64,000 nucleotides of DNA. It comes from Prosopocoilus inquinatus. Its lineage: Eukaryota > Arthropoda > Insecta > Coleoptera > Lucanidae. Location of the stretch: assembly GCA_036172665.1 (NCBI GenBank), contig CM069872.1:59320101-59384100 (forward strand), written 5' to 3'. Positions 36,677 through 48,176 of the stretch are shown here, piece after piece. A model generated the notes under the pieces. The model was not told where the DNA came from. It made no database searches and was given only the letters and a program-made list of their open reading frames with translations. The first letter of the stretch is position 1; each line of letters starts with the position of its first letter. The translations under genes were made by a program, and so were the position numbers.

Positions 36677-37799
36677 TCTTTATTAATAAAATGTAACGAT
36701 TATCCTTGCGTTTCTGGAAATTCTGGAAAAAGTGTGAGATTGGAAATTCATTGGTTTAATTCCTATTTCCTTGATTGTCACAACGCGACCACTCCACAGT
36801 ACCTAAGTGGACCTGACCCAGATAAGCAAAAATGCTATGACGGCGTATCGATCGCCGCCTGGGTCAAAACTATTAATGTTGTCCACTCCAGGTGCAGGTG
36901 ATTGGCAGATTAAAATGAGCTGCTACTAGTTATGCGAGCACAGCGAGCTTTATAATTGTAACATGTCGGCGGGCTCAATTTACTCCGGAGTCTACATAAT
37001 GGAGCACACGGAGCGGTTTTCATCGCTGGAAATTTTGCAATTACACCAATGTTACCCGCGCTACCATTAATAATGAGTGATGCATGACGCCATACGTAAT
37101 TTCAGGCCGCCCCGGAAATGTATGATTGGCACTTCATTATCTCCAAATCACATACATGTCCAAAATAAATCCGCTCAAAAAAAATATATTGAAAGTAAGT
37201 AAAAGCACCAAAGTAATTAGTTGTTTCACTCATCGGCGATAATCTCTTAATCTCGAGCAAAACATTTTCAATTCGTTTGGGGGCGGGAGAACAAAAAAAA
37301 AAAGAGCGGACACATTACGAATACTTCGACCCCATTTGGGGTAGGTTTAGCATGCAAATGTGTATCGTAATCCTTATTATTGAGTTGCTTAATCCAATGC
37401 ATGGTGGCGGAGCGCGCGTTCCTCGATGTTTTTCAGTCCGGTTGGATGAGTGAGGCAGTCGGTGAGTGGTTAACGCGGGTCTGAGAGCAGGAGATATGCT
37501 CGCATGGTTGCCTCCGGTATCGATCCTGTATACGCCTGGCCGCCTGTTTTGTGTCAACCCGCTTATGCCGAATTAATCATGCTAATTGAACTGAATCATC
37601 GTGTTATATGGAAAACCGGATTATTTATAAGCTCACCTGAAGGCAGCTCTCCTAAAATAGGCGAATTATCACCTGGAAGCTCCGGACAAGTGCGTCGTTA
37701 CACGACCGGAATATCCTCCGGTTAACTTGCACCTGCAGGACACGAATGAATAAAACATTTTTATTAGGGTACATATTAAAATAGAAAGGAAGCTGCTAC
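36677..37799. other. Intergenic DNA, no gene seen
   Basis: The plus frame 36644-36901 and the minus frame 37315-37557 have no family resemblance or splice context. Confidence 0.45.
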
Positions 37800-38810
37800 C
37801 TTGCAAACTGTACTAAAAAGACAGGAGTATGATTTTCAGGTTCCTCTTTGCACACGCTCTTTCTCTTTTCTCTTCTATTGGTTTGGTCTGATTGTTTAAC
37901 TGTATGACCAAACTGATTTCCTTCCAGGCAGATTCCAATCTTGTTAAATTGGCGACGCGATTACATGACGAAAAGGAATTTGAACTGCGAGCTAAGCACG
38001 AGTAGGTGAATTATGCTAGACAATTTCCGCGCGGCAATTATGTCACGTCGATGACTACACCTGTTACATCTCCTTATCAAAAAAAGGGTTTGGTTGAGCA
38101 AATTTATGGGTTGCAGTGGAGAACGGGCAGATTCTCCTTCATTATTAGAAGCCTTGTGAAGTAACTCAACAGCACCTTGTACCGAGATCACAGGCGATCT
38201 CGTCATCATTGAGGTCTTTGACCCATCCCTCTTCCCTTAGGGTCGTAGTTTCTTTCAACTTCTTATCAGGTTCACCTTTGCTAAGATGATTTATCGAATG
38301 CGTTTGTGTCTTTCGCCCCTTTCGTTCTATGGGTCTGAGCAATTTCTCCATAGATTGATTTCTTTCCAGGCAAACTCTTTCGGCTCTCAATGAAGCTCCT
38401 CATTTAAGAAGACGATTTTCAACAACTCATTTGATTATACTGAAGGTCCTTCGTAAAAGGACGAAGCAAACCTTCTTACTTACCAAGAAGTGTTTGGCCG
38501 AGCAAATTAAGAAATTTTAGCAAATGATGGCGACGAGGGCATTCGACTTTGTTCCTTTGAAATCATGCCAGGTAATCCAAAAAACAGCTTGAAACAGATC
38601 ATAAGACATCTTGTCGTCATTGCCCAATTCTTCTTTCCCCAACTTTCGTATATCCATTCATGTCCTGAATGCTTTTAGGATGGTAGTTTCCTTTCTTTTT
38701 GAAGTTTCTCTTCGCATACATTCTAGTATCTTCCTCATTTTTCTTCTCTGGATTTGAAGTTCCCCATAGATTTCATTCCAAGCAATTTCGAGCGATACGG
38801 TGGAGCTTTT
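37800..38810. repeat. Degenerate tandem repeat region, about three diverged units
   Basis: Blocks near 37840-37930, 38165-38380 and 38580-38800 share an order of words: a GTCGTCATTG-like block, CCCTTAGG/CTTTTAGG with TAGTTTC, GTTCC/GTTTC-TCTT(C)GC, and CATAGATT-GATTTC-TTCCAGGCA. Similarity is low, with many indels. Copy 2 of the dispersed repeat of 36561-36676 lies inside at 37960-38045. Confidence 0.55.
37960..38045 (+). repeat. Dispersed repeat, copy 2 of 3
   Basis: It carries ACGAAAAGGAATTTGAACTG and GCTAGACAATTTCC with the same spacing as the copies at 36561-36676 and 49107-49215. Confidence 0.75.
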
Positions 38811-39866
38811 TGGTCGAATTTGTCGAATACATCTACTCGTACTCCTTTTTAAGGACGTTGTATTTTTTTAGGTAGGTATATTTTACTCGCCCCTCTTTTG
38901 CGTTTGTTTCCAATCCAAAAAACAGTTGTTGGTGGAAATCATTTGCACTTTTGGGCGAAGAAATTCCCTCGAGCAAAGTTTTTTCTCCCCGATGAACAAA
39001 TCGAAAATAAAAGGAAACATCTGCGTTTAACGATGACGCACTTATCTGTCTGCGTCATTGTTACGGCGCGGCGCGGCGCGGCGTCGCGTCGGCGGTTGAT
39101 CAAATTTTTGCGAATGTCTTTCGTCTATCTGGAAAGCGGAAAAATCATCGGCGGCGTTCCGCTCACGAAATGGAAACGTCTCATCGTTTTGTGCATTCGT
39201 CCGTTGGCCACGGCCGATAAACGTTTCCATTTCCGTCTCGATTTGCGTCGATTTATGTCAAACGCGGTCGTTAACTTCACACATCTTACGTTTGACACTT
39301 TTAATTAATTAAAAAAGAGAAAACGTGGTTGACAAAACGTTTGAGTCACAATCAGGAATGTCAAAAACGAAAGTGAACCGCTGACTTTTGAACTGATCTT
39401 TAAATCCTCAAACACGAGGTACCATTGATATATTCTTAGGCTAGTTTTGAGGCAAACAAAATTTCAAACCCAATAATTTTCAGTAAATTTATTACAATGA
39501 ACCTACAAGCCATTAGATTTCAGAACGCTCTCTAAAACTGTGTTGCATTTGAATTATACAGGGCGTAAGCAAATAAACGGCGACGTTGTTGTGTTAAGCA
39601 AACGCAATAGTCTGCTCAATTTCAACAATAAATAATGATTGCACCGAGATGATAGATGCAATTGCAGCACAAGCTGTTCCGCAATGGAAATTTCATGCAT
39701 AATTACGACATTACGAATACAAATAGTCTCGAGCAGTACGTCTCACAGTCTATTACTTGTGTATAGTGTACACGTATTAGCGAAATTAGTTCATTTCTGC
39801 ACGTTGCCACGTCGATTTTAGAAGAAGACATGAATGACCAAGACCAATTTGTTTGAAAGGGCTTAG
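38811..39866. other. Intergenic DNA with one unassigned open frame
   Basis: A plus-strand frame at 38898-39308 (136 codons, basic, GC-richer than its surroundings) is the longest here. It includes a GC-rich direct repeat (GCGGCGCGGCGCGGCG, near 39065). I do not recognise it and do not call it a gene. Confidence 0.4.
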
Positions 39867-39973
39867 GGCCGATTTCATAATAGGACTTTAACCTAAAAAA
39901 ATACATTCGTTTCCCTATTCTTAAAGTGATTTTAAATTAAAGCTTCCTTAAAGTCTGATTATGAAAACGGCCA
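39867..39973. mobile_element. Short MITE with GGCC...TTTCATAAT termini
   Basis: The left end reads GGCCGATTTCATAATAGG and the right end, read inward, GGCCGTTTTCATAATCAG, followed on both sides by GACTTTAA. It shares the TTTCATAAT core with the element at 63749-63878, so the two may belong to one family. Confidence 0.65.
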
Positions 39974-40196
39974 TTAAACAAATAATAACATCTTTCGATT
40001 TAACTTTATTGTCGCCTATCCTCGCCAGCAATTACTACATTACTCTCCATTCTGGATTATTATCATAGGTAGTTTAATTTACTAAGTAAGTTCCAATTAA
40101 TTAACCTAACGCTAACTGCGTGAGCGTTTAACAAAACAATCGAACATCCAGTTCATCCAGTAATACCCCCTCCCTCAGTCCCGTCGGGTTATAAAA

Positions 40197-42996
40197 ATGT
40201 TATTGGCGGACGTTGTGAAAAAATTTTGGAATTCGATTCCGGAACCAGATAATATTTACGATGCCGTCAAACCATTGCACATTCATGGCCAGGTCTACGC
40301 CATGAGTTGTTATAAAACTGTATCCAGGCGTGCCTTGAAATCGTACAGGATTACTGCTTTAAGCCTGACGAGGAACATCCTGCAGGTTCTGATTTTTTCC
40401 GGCTTGGTTCTTCAGAGCTACTTCACAGAAAAGTCTTTGGGGAAAGACATCCCTTCGAAGCTGCAGTACGTTCAAGACGCTGTCTCGAGTCTATTGGCCA
40501 TAACTCAGCTCATCATGGGTATGATTTTTTCTCCGAATGTCGTCAGAGTTTTCGGTAACATCGACGAAGTCGACCGGAGAATTAAGAAATTGGCCATAGG
40601 GATTCCCTATAAGTAAGTGGGTACAGGATTTTTTTTTTTTTTTTTTGGTGGAGGGACCTACTTCACTATCATCATCGTCTCTTGCAGATACACTTACGTG
40701 TCGACTGTTTGCAGCGTGGTCATAAACATAATAGCCGCGGTACTCTTGCTGTCATGTGCGTTTTATGTCTATGGAAGCAGCAGGAGTTTTCTGTACATTA
40801 TTTTACAAACGCTGGCTTATTCCATGCCCTATTCGATAAACGGGACGGTGGAGTTTCAGTATCTGCATTATACGTCGGTTGTACGAAAGAGGTATCAGTT
40901 GCTCAATGAGTATCTGGAGTCAATTTTGAGCGACGAGAAAGCAGCACCTCACGGGAATGGTATGTCCTTGTGTATAAGTTACTAAGTACCGTTTTGATGG
41001 TTTCATTAAAAAATGTTGTGTTCTAAATGTGAAGACTCAAAAGGTCAAATCTCGAAAATCACGAGCCTAACGATAAATTATTTTTTTTTACATATCGGAT
41101 AAAAAATCGCAAACGTCTAAGCCGAGCTTTAGCGGCGGTAACCTTTGATTATACAAACACGCGTGGATTTAAGAAGAGCCACGCCTCTTTAACGATGTGC
41201 ACAAGAGCGGCAAGTGTTTTACGAAGGCGGTGTGCGTTAATTTTTTGCAACAAGCAAGGCGGTGTTTACTACTCAAGTCGTACATCATGCACATAAACGT
41301 CAAATTGATATTTTAAGGCAGTTCTTTGATCTCCAAGCCGCAGACACGCAATAACACGCAATAGATGATTTCATAATAGGCACTGTTTCGGCCTCAGCAG
41401 CCAATTCCCAAAATATATATATATTTTTTAAATTAAACTCACAATTGCCTGCCGCTTTTGTTGAGAAGGCATCTGCTTTAAATAATTGTAATATTTGAAA
41501 CACAAGGGGGGAGCTCGAGTGAATCGCAAAACGCAACGTTAATTATATTTCCGATATTAAATTCCAGTTCGTAATGACAAATTTAGTCGGCAGCTCGATG
41601 GCGCGCGTTCATTCGTTTATGCCGAATGCGTTTTCATCGTCGTTAAGCGAATAAAACCGGCCGATATTAATGACATATTCGGACATTCATTGGACATTCG
41701 GATTTCGGACTTGGAAAGTTAAAATTGGACGCGTTTAACGGTCGAATACTCGCGTATTTAATAATGTGTAATAATATTTGTTAATTGCGATTGCGGTTTA
41801 CAAAGGCCGTACCTGCCTTCAACAGCGGAACGCAATTTTTTTATTGTTTTATTTCATTATAGACTTTTGTTCACCAAGTCAGTTTAATCGCACAAGTGTT
41901 GATCTTGACACATAAAGAGTGCTTCAGAATACGAAGAAAGAAAAGGCCTTCGCTTTTGGGTTCGGCGACGTCAAAACAAAGAGGTTAGAACAACCTTTCA
42001 GCTCTTCAATACGATTCGAGCGAGCGCAAGACGTGCGGTCCCTTCCAAAGTAAACCGAACTCAAAAGCTTAGGGCAGTCTACGCTGCGGGGTAATCAGAG
42101 AGACAGCGGAGACTTTTTCCAGCGATAAATTACCTTTTACTTTCACACACTTCTGTAATTAGGCACCCAATTAAAATTGGAATAAGCGAAAGTAACCCAT
42201 CTTGCTTTTAGAATGGGCTGTGAAGACCAATAAAATGAATACGGCGACGCCTGTCCGAGGAACCAAAAAATCTTCTCAAGACGCCCTCCGCATTGTAAAT
42301 TCGGTCGCCGCCCTTCACATAAAATTGACGGACACGTCCCTTCTTATATGTCACGCTTTCTGCGTTCAGCTGCTGTTCTTGATCACCATCGCCTTCGTCG
42401 GCCTCGTCATCGCACTCTTCCTGATCGCCATGAACTTCTCGAAACCCTCTGACAACCGCACGATGAGTCTCCACATGATTTTCACCACGTGGGCCTTCAT
42501 GAACATGTTGCAGCTGATGTCCGTGGTTTACGTGACTTGCATCCTCTGTGAAGAAGTACGTACGTCTTTCTTTTTGCATTACGTCATCGATTACACCACG
42601 ATTTTATTCGAGGCGAACAAGTCTCCGAGGATTCTGCACAAGATCCGAAACCACACCGACGATATTCCCTTGCACGACACGGTGACGCGCTGCGGCATGC
42701 AAATGCTTTTGTTTACTGACGAGGGTCTGTTTCAGATCGAAACTTATTCCCTGCAGATGTATCACAACCGTCTGCAGTTCCACGTTTGCGGCTTATTTCC
42801 CTTGGATTACACGCTGTTGTACACGGTGAGCTGAGACTTGCACTTTAAATCCGCCGGAATAACGCAGATTTTGCAGATCGTCGCCGGCGTTACCACGTAC
42901 CTCGTCATCCTCATACAGTTTAATAACGCAGAGACCCCAACAAGCATTACCAGAGCGAATTTAACTGATGCACTCAACGCAACAATATCATATTAA
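40197..42996 (+). CDS. Gustatory receptor 1 (7tm_7 family), 6 exons
   Basis: A predicted seven-helix taste-receptor channel subunit of gustatory neurons. Exons are 40197-40612, 40688-40959, 42212-42555, 42613-42681, 42736-42825 and 42877-42996, all GT-AG and in phase, giving 436 residues. The N-terminus has the DAVKPLHI pattern usual in insect receptors of this kind. The C-terminus has HVCGLFPLDYTLLY and the gustatory signature TYxxxxxQF (T404-F412, TYLVILIQF). The signature excludes most odorant receptors; the C-terminus resembles Gr28-type (bitter/light/heat) receptors, but the clade is not certain. Intron 2 is 1252 bp and holds a repeat shared with receptor 2. A TTATAAAA word sits directly before the ATG, which is odd for a coding start. 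Receptor 2 follows in tandem. Confidence 0.92.
41124..41251 (+). repeat. Intronic repeat shared by the two receptor genes, copy A
   Basis: It matches 44427-44557 at roughly 75-80%. Shared words are GCGGTAACCTTTGA, CACAAGAGCGGCAAGTGT (ACAAGAGCGGCAAGTGT in B), GGCGGTGTGCGTT and TTTTTGCAAC. Here it lies in intron 2 of receptor 1; the partner lies in intron 1 of receptor 2. Confidence 0.8.
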
Positions 42997-43014
42997 AATT
43001 AATTTAAGTTTAAG

Positions 43015-43097
43015 GAGACATTAGTTTAGTGGTAAAACGTTCGGCGTGTACCTAACCGAGAGATCCGGGTTCGATCCCCGGATGTGAAAGAATTTTT
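43015..43097 (+). ncRNA. tRNA-like Pol III unit, probably a SINE head or tRNA pseudogene
   Basis: Box A (43022-43032, TAGTTTAGTGG) and box B (43068-43078, GGTTCGATCCC) match the Pol III consensus. The D stem (GTTT/AAAC) and T stem (CCGGG/CCCGG) pair perfectly. A T5 terminator lies at 43093-43097. However, the anticodon stem TTCGG/CCGAG encloses an 11-base loop instead of 7, and the acceptor stem pairs at only 4 of 7 positions. It therefore cannot be a normal tRNA. It lies about 20 bp after the stop of receptor 1. Confidence 0.65.
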
Positions 43098-43357
43098 CTG
43101 TGTTTCTTTCTTTAATTTAAATTAATTTATTAATTGCACTAACATGGGTGAAATATCATATTAATTAATTATTTCAATGTCGCCAGGGTATTATTAATGA
43201 CATGCTTTTATTTATGCGAGTGTTTCAATTAATAAATTAATCTAATTTGCTTGAGTACCTGGGTAAATAGATGATTAGTTAAAAAGTCCTGAGACTATTA
43301 ACCTACTTCTCTTCTATTAGGTATCTACGTTTCAGTTGGCGCAGTTAATAGTAGAAG

Positions 43358-46300
43358 ATGTTGGACAAATTGAAAAACTTCGTCCTGGATCGGTTCCCGG
43401 AGCCCGGCGACGTTTACTCCGCCATACACCCCCTGTACATTTACAGCAAATTAATGGGGTTGGCGTGTTACACGACGAAAATGGGGAACAGGAAACGCTA
43501 CAGCGTCACTCCTGCGGCTATGCTGCAGCATGTTCTCACCGTGCTCGTCCTGGCAGGACTCAGTGGTTATAACTTTTTCGCTCAGGACAACACGTTCTTC
43601 GGCACTGGCTTAATGAAAAACCTGCAGTATTTCCAGGACGCCATCTCTAATATCCTGATGACAACCGAGCTGGTATTCGTGGTCGTTTTCGCCAAGAAAA
43701 TCGTGCAGGTCTTTAAGAACATCGATGAAGTTGATAAGTGGTTTAAGAGCTTGGGGGTGTTTGTTTCTTACAAGTAGGTATTGCAACGGGTGGTTGATAC
43801 TTGATTAGTCTTATCAAACGTGCTAATATTTAAAAAAAAATCACTAAAAAAATAAACAAAAAAAATTCTGGACATTGAACATTTAAATCCAATGACTAAC
43901 AACAGCCTAGGTCGCGTTGTTTATTTATTTATTGCAGTGGAGTTCACGACTCACTCACTTGTTGAGGATGCGACAAATAGGATCGAAACAGCTGTCCAGG
44001 GGGTGCTTGGGTGCTTGGGAAGTCCACTGCAATCGAAACTGCCTTGCCAAAAAATAGTTGCTTCCAATCTATTTAATGTAAAGCTGCATATTCTCTTTTG
44101 CCATTTTCTTTTCTCCTTGGTTTCTTGCCTTTCATATTCTTTAATTTTATTTCCTTGTTATTTTAATTCAAAATAGCAATTGAGTACAATCCAGGGAAGT
44201 TCCACTAAACGAAAGCCTAACTCGATCCGAAAAAATTGTATAATAATAATAAAATAATTGTAATAATAATAATATAAAACAAAATTTGAAAATTGAAATA
44301 ATTCAAACTCCAAACACAGAAATATGTAGTTGTACCGCCCCGTATAGTTTTATTTCCTTCTTAAATTCCTCGAAACACTTCAAAATTCAAGAATTCCAAA
44401 GAGTTAGAAACCCGATGATCGGAATTGAGCTTTTGCGGTAACCTTTGACCATGCAAGCACGCACGCGCGCATTTTAAGAATTGTCACGCCCGTTTATTAA
44501 TGTCAATACAAGAGCGGCAAGTGTATCACAGAGGCGGTGTGCGTTTATTTTTGCAACGCTTTAAAATACAAAAATTTCAAAGAGTTAGAAACCCGATAAT
44601 GGGAATCGAGTTCAGTCCAACTCAACTCAACTTAACTCGACCCAAACCAAACGAGAAATTGAGTCTGGAAAATAAGAAATAATAAAAAAATTAATACAGA
44701 AAAGTAGAAATTGAAAACTTAAATAATTAAACCAACAAAACAAATTATTTTTTTTCTAAATGTCCCAGGCTCTTGTAGTTTTGATATATTTATCGCCTGT
44801 TTTGTTTCTTCTCTAAGGTCATGTCTGTGTATCCCTCTTTTCATCGTTGGCTTAAATTCTTTCGTCTTCGTAGTGTTTTCTTTTCCAAAGTTTCTTTCCG
44901 TCACGGTTTTTATTTTGACTATTGATGAATCGTATCGCTTCATTTTTTGTTTCCTTTTTTTAGATTTTCGGTTGTTGTTCCTTATTACCAAAGATTTTTC
45001 TTCCATTATTTTTCTTTCGCTTTTTTAACTGGTCAAGTCGTTGCATGATTTTCTTTTTAAAGTTGGCACTCTTCAGTTTCTCGCTTCTGAACTTGACATT
45101 GACAGTGCAAATGTCAATTAAATGGATGATAATAGGTTCATTATGCTTTGACAGCAAGGATGGCCGCCTTGCATGGGGGACTTATTAGGAGCAAATCCCG
45201 CTTCAATTTGTCTATCCTACTGCAATGTCAGGTCAAAAAGCGATAGTAAGATGTCGCTATTTTATCTGTTGATAATAGGTAACGTGTTCTTATGGAATTT
45301 TGAAAATATTAAATACGAATGCCATTGGCCTGAATATACTACCATGAGGCACCGCAATGGTTACTTCCGCATATTGTTGAGATCTTGAGCCTTTGAGCTT
45401 TTAAGTAACAATTTATTTGAATGTGTTTGATAAATTTGTTTTAGGACTACTTATATAGCGGCAATCAGCAGCGTCATCTCCGGAGTGGTCTTAACAATGG
45501 CCGTGGTGTGGACCCTGATACTCCTGGAGTTGTCTGAAAATATCTTCGCGGCGATTCTCTGGAACGTCGTCAACTTCAGCCCTTACTTAATCAACTTCGT
45601 CTTTCAATTTCAGTATCTGCAGTACACGATGATACTGACGAGGAAGTACAAAATCCTGAACAAGTACCTGAAAACACTTCTTCGCGCCGACAAAGCCAAC
45701 AGCGGTGTTGGTAAAGCGCCGCGTGGTTTTATTTTTTTGATGTGTTTTTATTTTTTTTTCGTTTTAGTTACGGCGTGGACGACTAAATCAGAAAAGCTCT
45801 ACGTTTTGGATAAAATCCGTACGAATGTCAGCAAGGACCCCGTGTTGTTGGTGGACACGGTTGCAGCCATGCACATTAAATTAAAAGACACCGCCATGTT
45901 GATTAACAACGCCTTTTGCGTTCAGTTACTTCTTTCTATTACGACTGCGTTCTTGGGTCTTGTAACTGCGCTCTTCTTGATTGCGGTTAATTTTTCTAGG
46001 CCGCCCACCGATGAAACAGCTTCTTGGAATGTCATCTTTACAGCTTGGGCGTTTTCAGTCTCCCTTTTCCTCGTCGCTACGGTCTACGTAACTTGTAACC
46101 TGTGCGAAAAAGTATTTGCCGCTACGACTTGTGACTTTTGGTGACTGAGAGTTTCTTTTTTTTAATTTCAGGCAAATAAGTGCCCGAAAATTTTACACCG
46201 GATCAGGAACGTCTCCAACAACCGGGAGCTGAACGACGTGGTAAATTCGACGCGAATTTTAACTGTGATAGGTCGCCTCATTTAATTAATTTTAGATCGA

Positions 46301-46566
46301 AATTTACTCGCTGCAAATGTACCACAACCGTTTGCAATTTCACGTATGCGGTTTGTTTCCGCTGGACTATACCCTATTATACGCGGTATGAGGGGAATCC
46401 CCCGTGGAAACGTTTTCATTAATGGCGGGGAATTTTTCAGATTGTCGCCGGCATTACGACCTACCTAGTGATTCTCATCCAGTTTAACAACGCACCGTAT
46501 TCGAAGAAGGTTCCGGAAATTGAAAGTAACGGCACGTTGATGGCCGCCAATGCTTCTTCAAGTTAA
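43358..46566 (+). CDS. Gustatory receptor 2 (7tm_7 family), 6 exons
   Basis: Tandem paralogue of receptor 1. Exons are 43358-43773, 45445-45710, 45768-46111, 46172-46240, 46296-46385 and 46441-46566, in phase, giving 436 residues. Exons 1, 3, 4 and 5 have exactly the same lengths as in receptor 1 (416, 344, 69, 90). Exon 1 keeps the FPEPGDVYSAIHPLYI and NIDEVDKWFKSLG blocks. The C-terminal YSLQMYHNRLQFHVCGLFPL is identical between the two. The TYLVILIQF signature is at T402-F410. N-terminal identity is only about one third, so the duplication is not recent or the ligand-facing half evolves fast. Intron 1 is 1671 bp and carries several repeats. AATAAA lies at 46839-46844, and there is no obvious TATA box. 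Confidence 0.92.
44398..44612 (+). repeat. Direct repeat in intron 1 of receptor 2
   Basis: CAAAGAGTTAGAAACCCGAT occurs at 44398 and again near 44579, about 181 bp apart, each followed by a GGAAT(T/C)GAG block. The intronic repeat 44427-44557 lies between and partly overlaps the first copy. Confidence 0.7.
44427..44557 (+). repeat. Intronic repeat shared by the two receptor genes, copy B
   Basis: Partner of 41124-41251. It starts GAGCTTTTGCGGTAACC and ends TTTTTGCAAC. It is not in the corresponding intron, so it was not simply carried along with the gene duplication. Confidence 0.8.
45181..45265 (+). repeat. Dispersed repeat, copy 2 of 2
   Basis: Near-identical partner of 4254-4337, here inside intron 1 of receptor 2. 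The frame 45173-45388 that overlaps it is not a gene. Confidence 0.85.
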
Positions 46567-46969
46567 AAAACGAAATGTTATTTTGAAAATTTGAAACCTA
46601 GCAACGCGTGTGTTTGATGATTGATGATAATAATAATAATAATTGTGTGTGAACTTGAAGTGTTTCTTGTTTTGTCTTTGTTTTGCAGCGCGACGGAAGT
46701 TGCGTTTTATTTTCAAATTAATTCGCAACAAAAATCGCCCGCCCGGACGAGAAGGCAAGCGCGAGAAAAAAAAAATAATTAAAACGAGAAAAAGCGCTTA
46801 TTGTGCGACCCGCGCGTAAAATAATTAATTAGAGCTTTAATAAAAGCGATATTTCGAGAAAGAAGACTCAGTTAATGCGACTTCTGGACGGGAATTGTAA
46901 TTTCTGCGAAATTTAAGTCGCCCCCATCATTTTTTATTAGGATTTCCAAATGAAATTAGCAGCTACAAA

Positions 46970-47047
46970 ATGGCCGGAAAGAATCCGGGAGTTTTAGCTT
47001 CGGCGGCGGCGGCGGCGGCGGCGGCGGCGGACGGCAGCAAGCATTAA
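46970..47047 (+). other. Short open frame with a nine-alanine run
   Basis: ATG in a good context (AAAATGG) opens 25 codons (MAGKNPGVLAS, nine Ala, DGSKH) ending in TAA. The alanines come from a (GCG)n microsatellite. It may be a chance reading of the microsatellite or a micropeptide. There is no other support. Confidence 0.2.
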
Positions 47048-48151
47048 TCAGTTTTAGCTGCAAGAGATTTATTTTCTATTCATTACGTTCATTTGAAGAC
47101 CACCATTACTCAAAGTTTTTCTTTCGACTTGTTCTTTTGCCTTGAGCCGCCGGAGATATCCGTTTTCATTACCATTTGATGTCGTCCGTCTTAAAGAGAC
47201 GTTTCCTTCATTAAGAAAAAAAAAACGCCTTTAAAACACACGAAATTTTTATTTTATTTAACGTCCGTCTCATAATACGGCAAGAATACGGGAACTTATT
47301 CATATAAGAACCTTTCAAATTGATTTCATAGATGGCGCAATTTACCGAACTTTTATTTTAATAAAATCGTTCACTTTAAACATCCTGTATTCGTCTTTCA
47401 TTTGCCAACTTATCTTGTGTTACAAATTAACTAACGCGGTAAAAAAAACTAATTCCGAGTAATAACGAAGTTGTGTCGCCGTCTTCCACCCAAGATGGAC
47501 GTCGCCGCCGTCATACTTGGACTTTAATCGGTAACACGCGACGTGGTGAAGGTGATTTTTTTGATACTTCGAGATTTGGTAAGTTAAAACGCGATTTTAT
47601 ACTTCATGTAAAACGTAATTTGAAAGTCTACAGAAAGATTTTAGCGAATGAAATCGCTGACGTTGCCGAAATATCGATTCGACGAGCAAATTTATGAATT
47701 TATGAGTTTACACGCGAACTGAATACACACACGTGTTTACAGCTCACATTCATATTCAGAATATCCATAATTTAGTTCTCGTCGCTCTCCGCTAGTCCAG
47801 ATTAATTCTGAATTGATTCTGCATGAAAAATTCGCACAAAAGGCGGCGGCGGATAGAAGTCAGAAGTCGCGTTTTCATGAAAAATTTATTCGCCAACTAC
47901 TCTTCAAAGCACCGCCGCTGTATATTATTATTATCATTATTATTGCGTCGCGCACATAGTACATTTGTGTGCTGAAATTTAAATTAAAATGTTTCCGTTT
48001 ATTATTTAATTTTTTGTTTTGTGTTTTTTTTTTGGAAACGGTCCAATACGCATGAATGAATCGCCAGGTACACTTCAAAGCTTTGATAAAGCTTTTATAA
48101 TCAATTATAATATTTCATTTGGAAAATAAAAACAAAATAATGCAATTTGTA

Positions 48152-48176
48152 GGGCGGGACTGGGGGGAGGGAGGGG
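48152..48176 (+). other. G-quadruplex-forming motif
   Basis: At least four G-runs of three or more, separated by loops of 1-3 bases, fit the canonical G3+N1-7 pattern. It stands alone in AT-rich DNA about 1.3 kb after the receptor 2 poly(A) signal. Confidence 0.7.

Noticed and set aside
38898..39308. 136-codon plus-strand frame, basic and GC-richer
   Set aside because: Considered as a gene, but the Arg/Ala part comes from a GC-rich direct repeat and nothing matches a known family.
43015..43090. Functional tRNA gene
   Set aside because: The anticodon loop has 11 bases and the acceptor stem pairs at only 4 of 7 positions, so it is listed as tRNA-like only.
40197..46566. Odorant receptors (7tm_6)
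   Set aside because: The C-terminal TYxxxxxQF signature is the gustatory receptor mark, and the exon plan fits 7tm_7.
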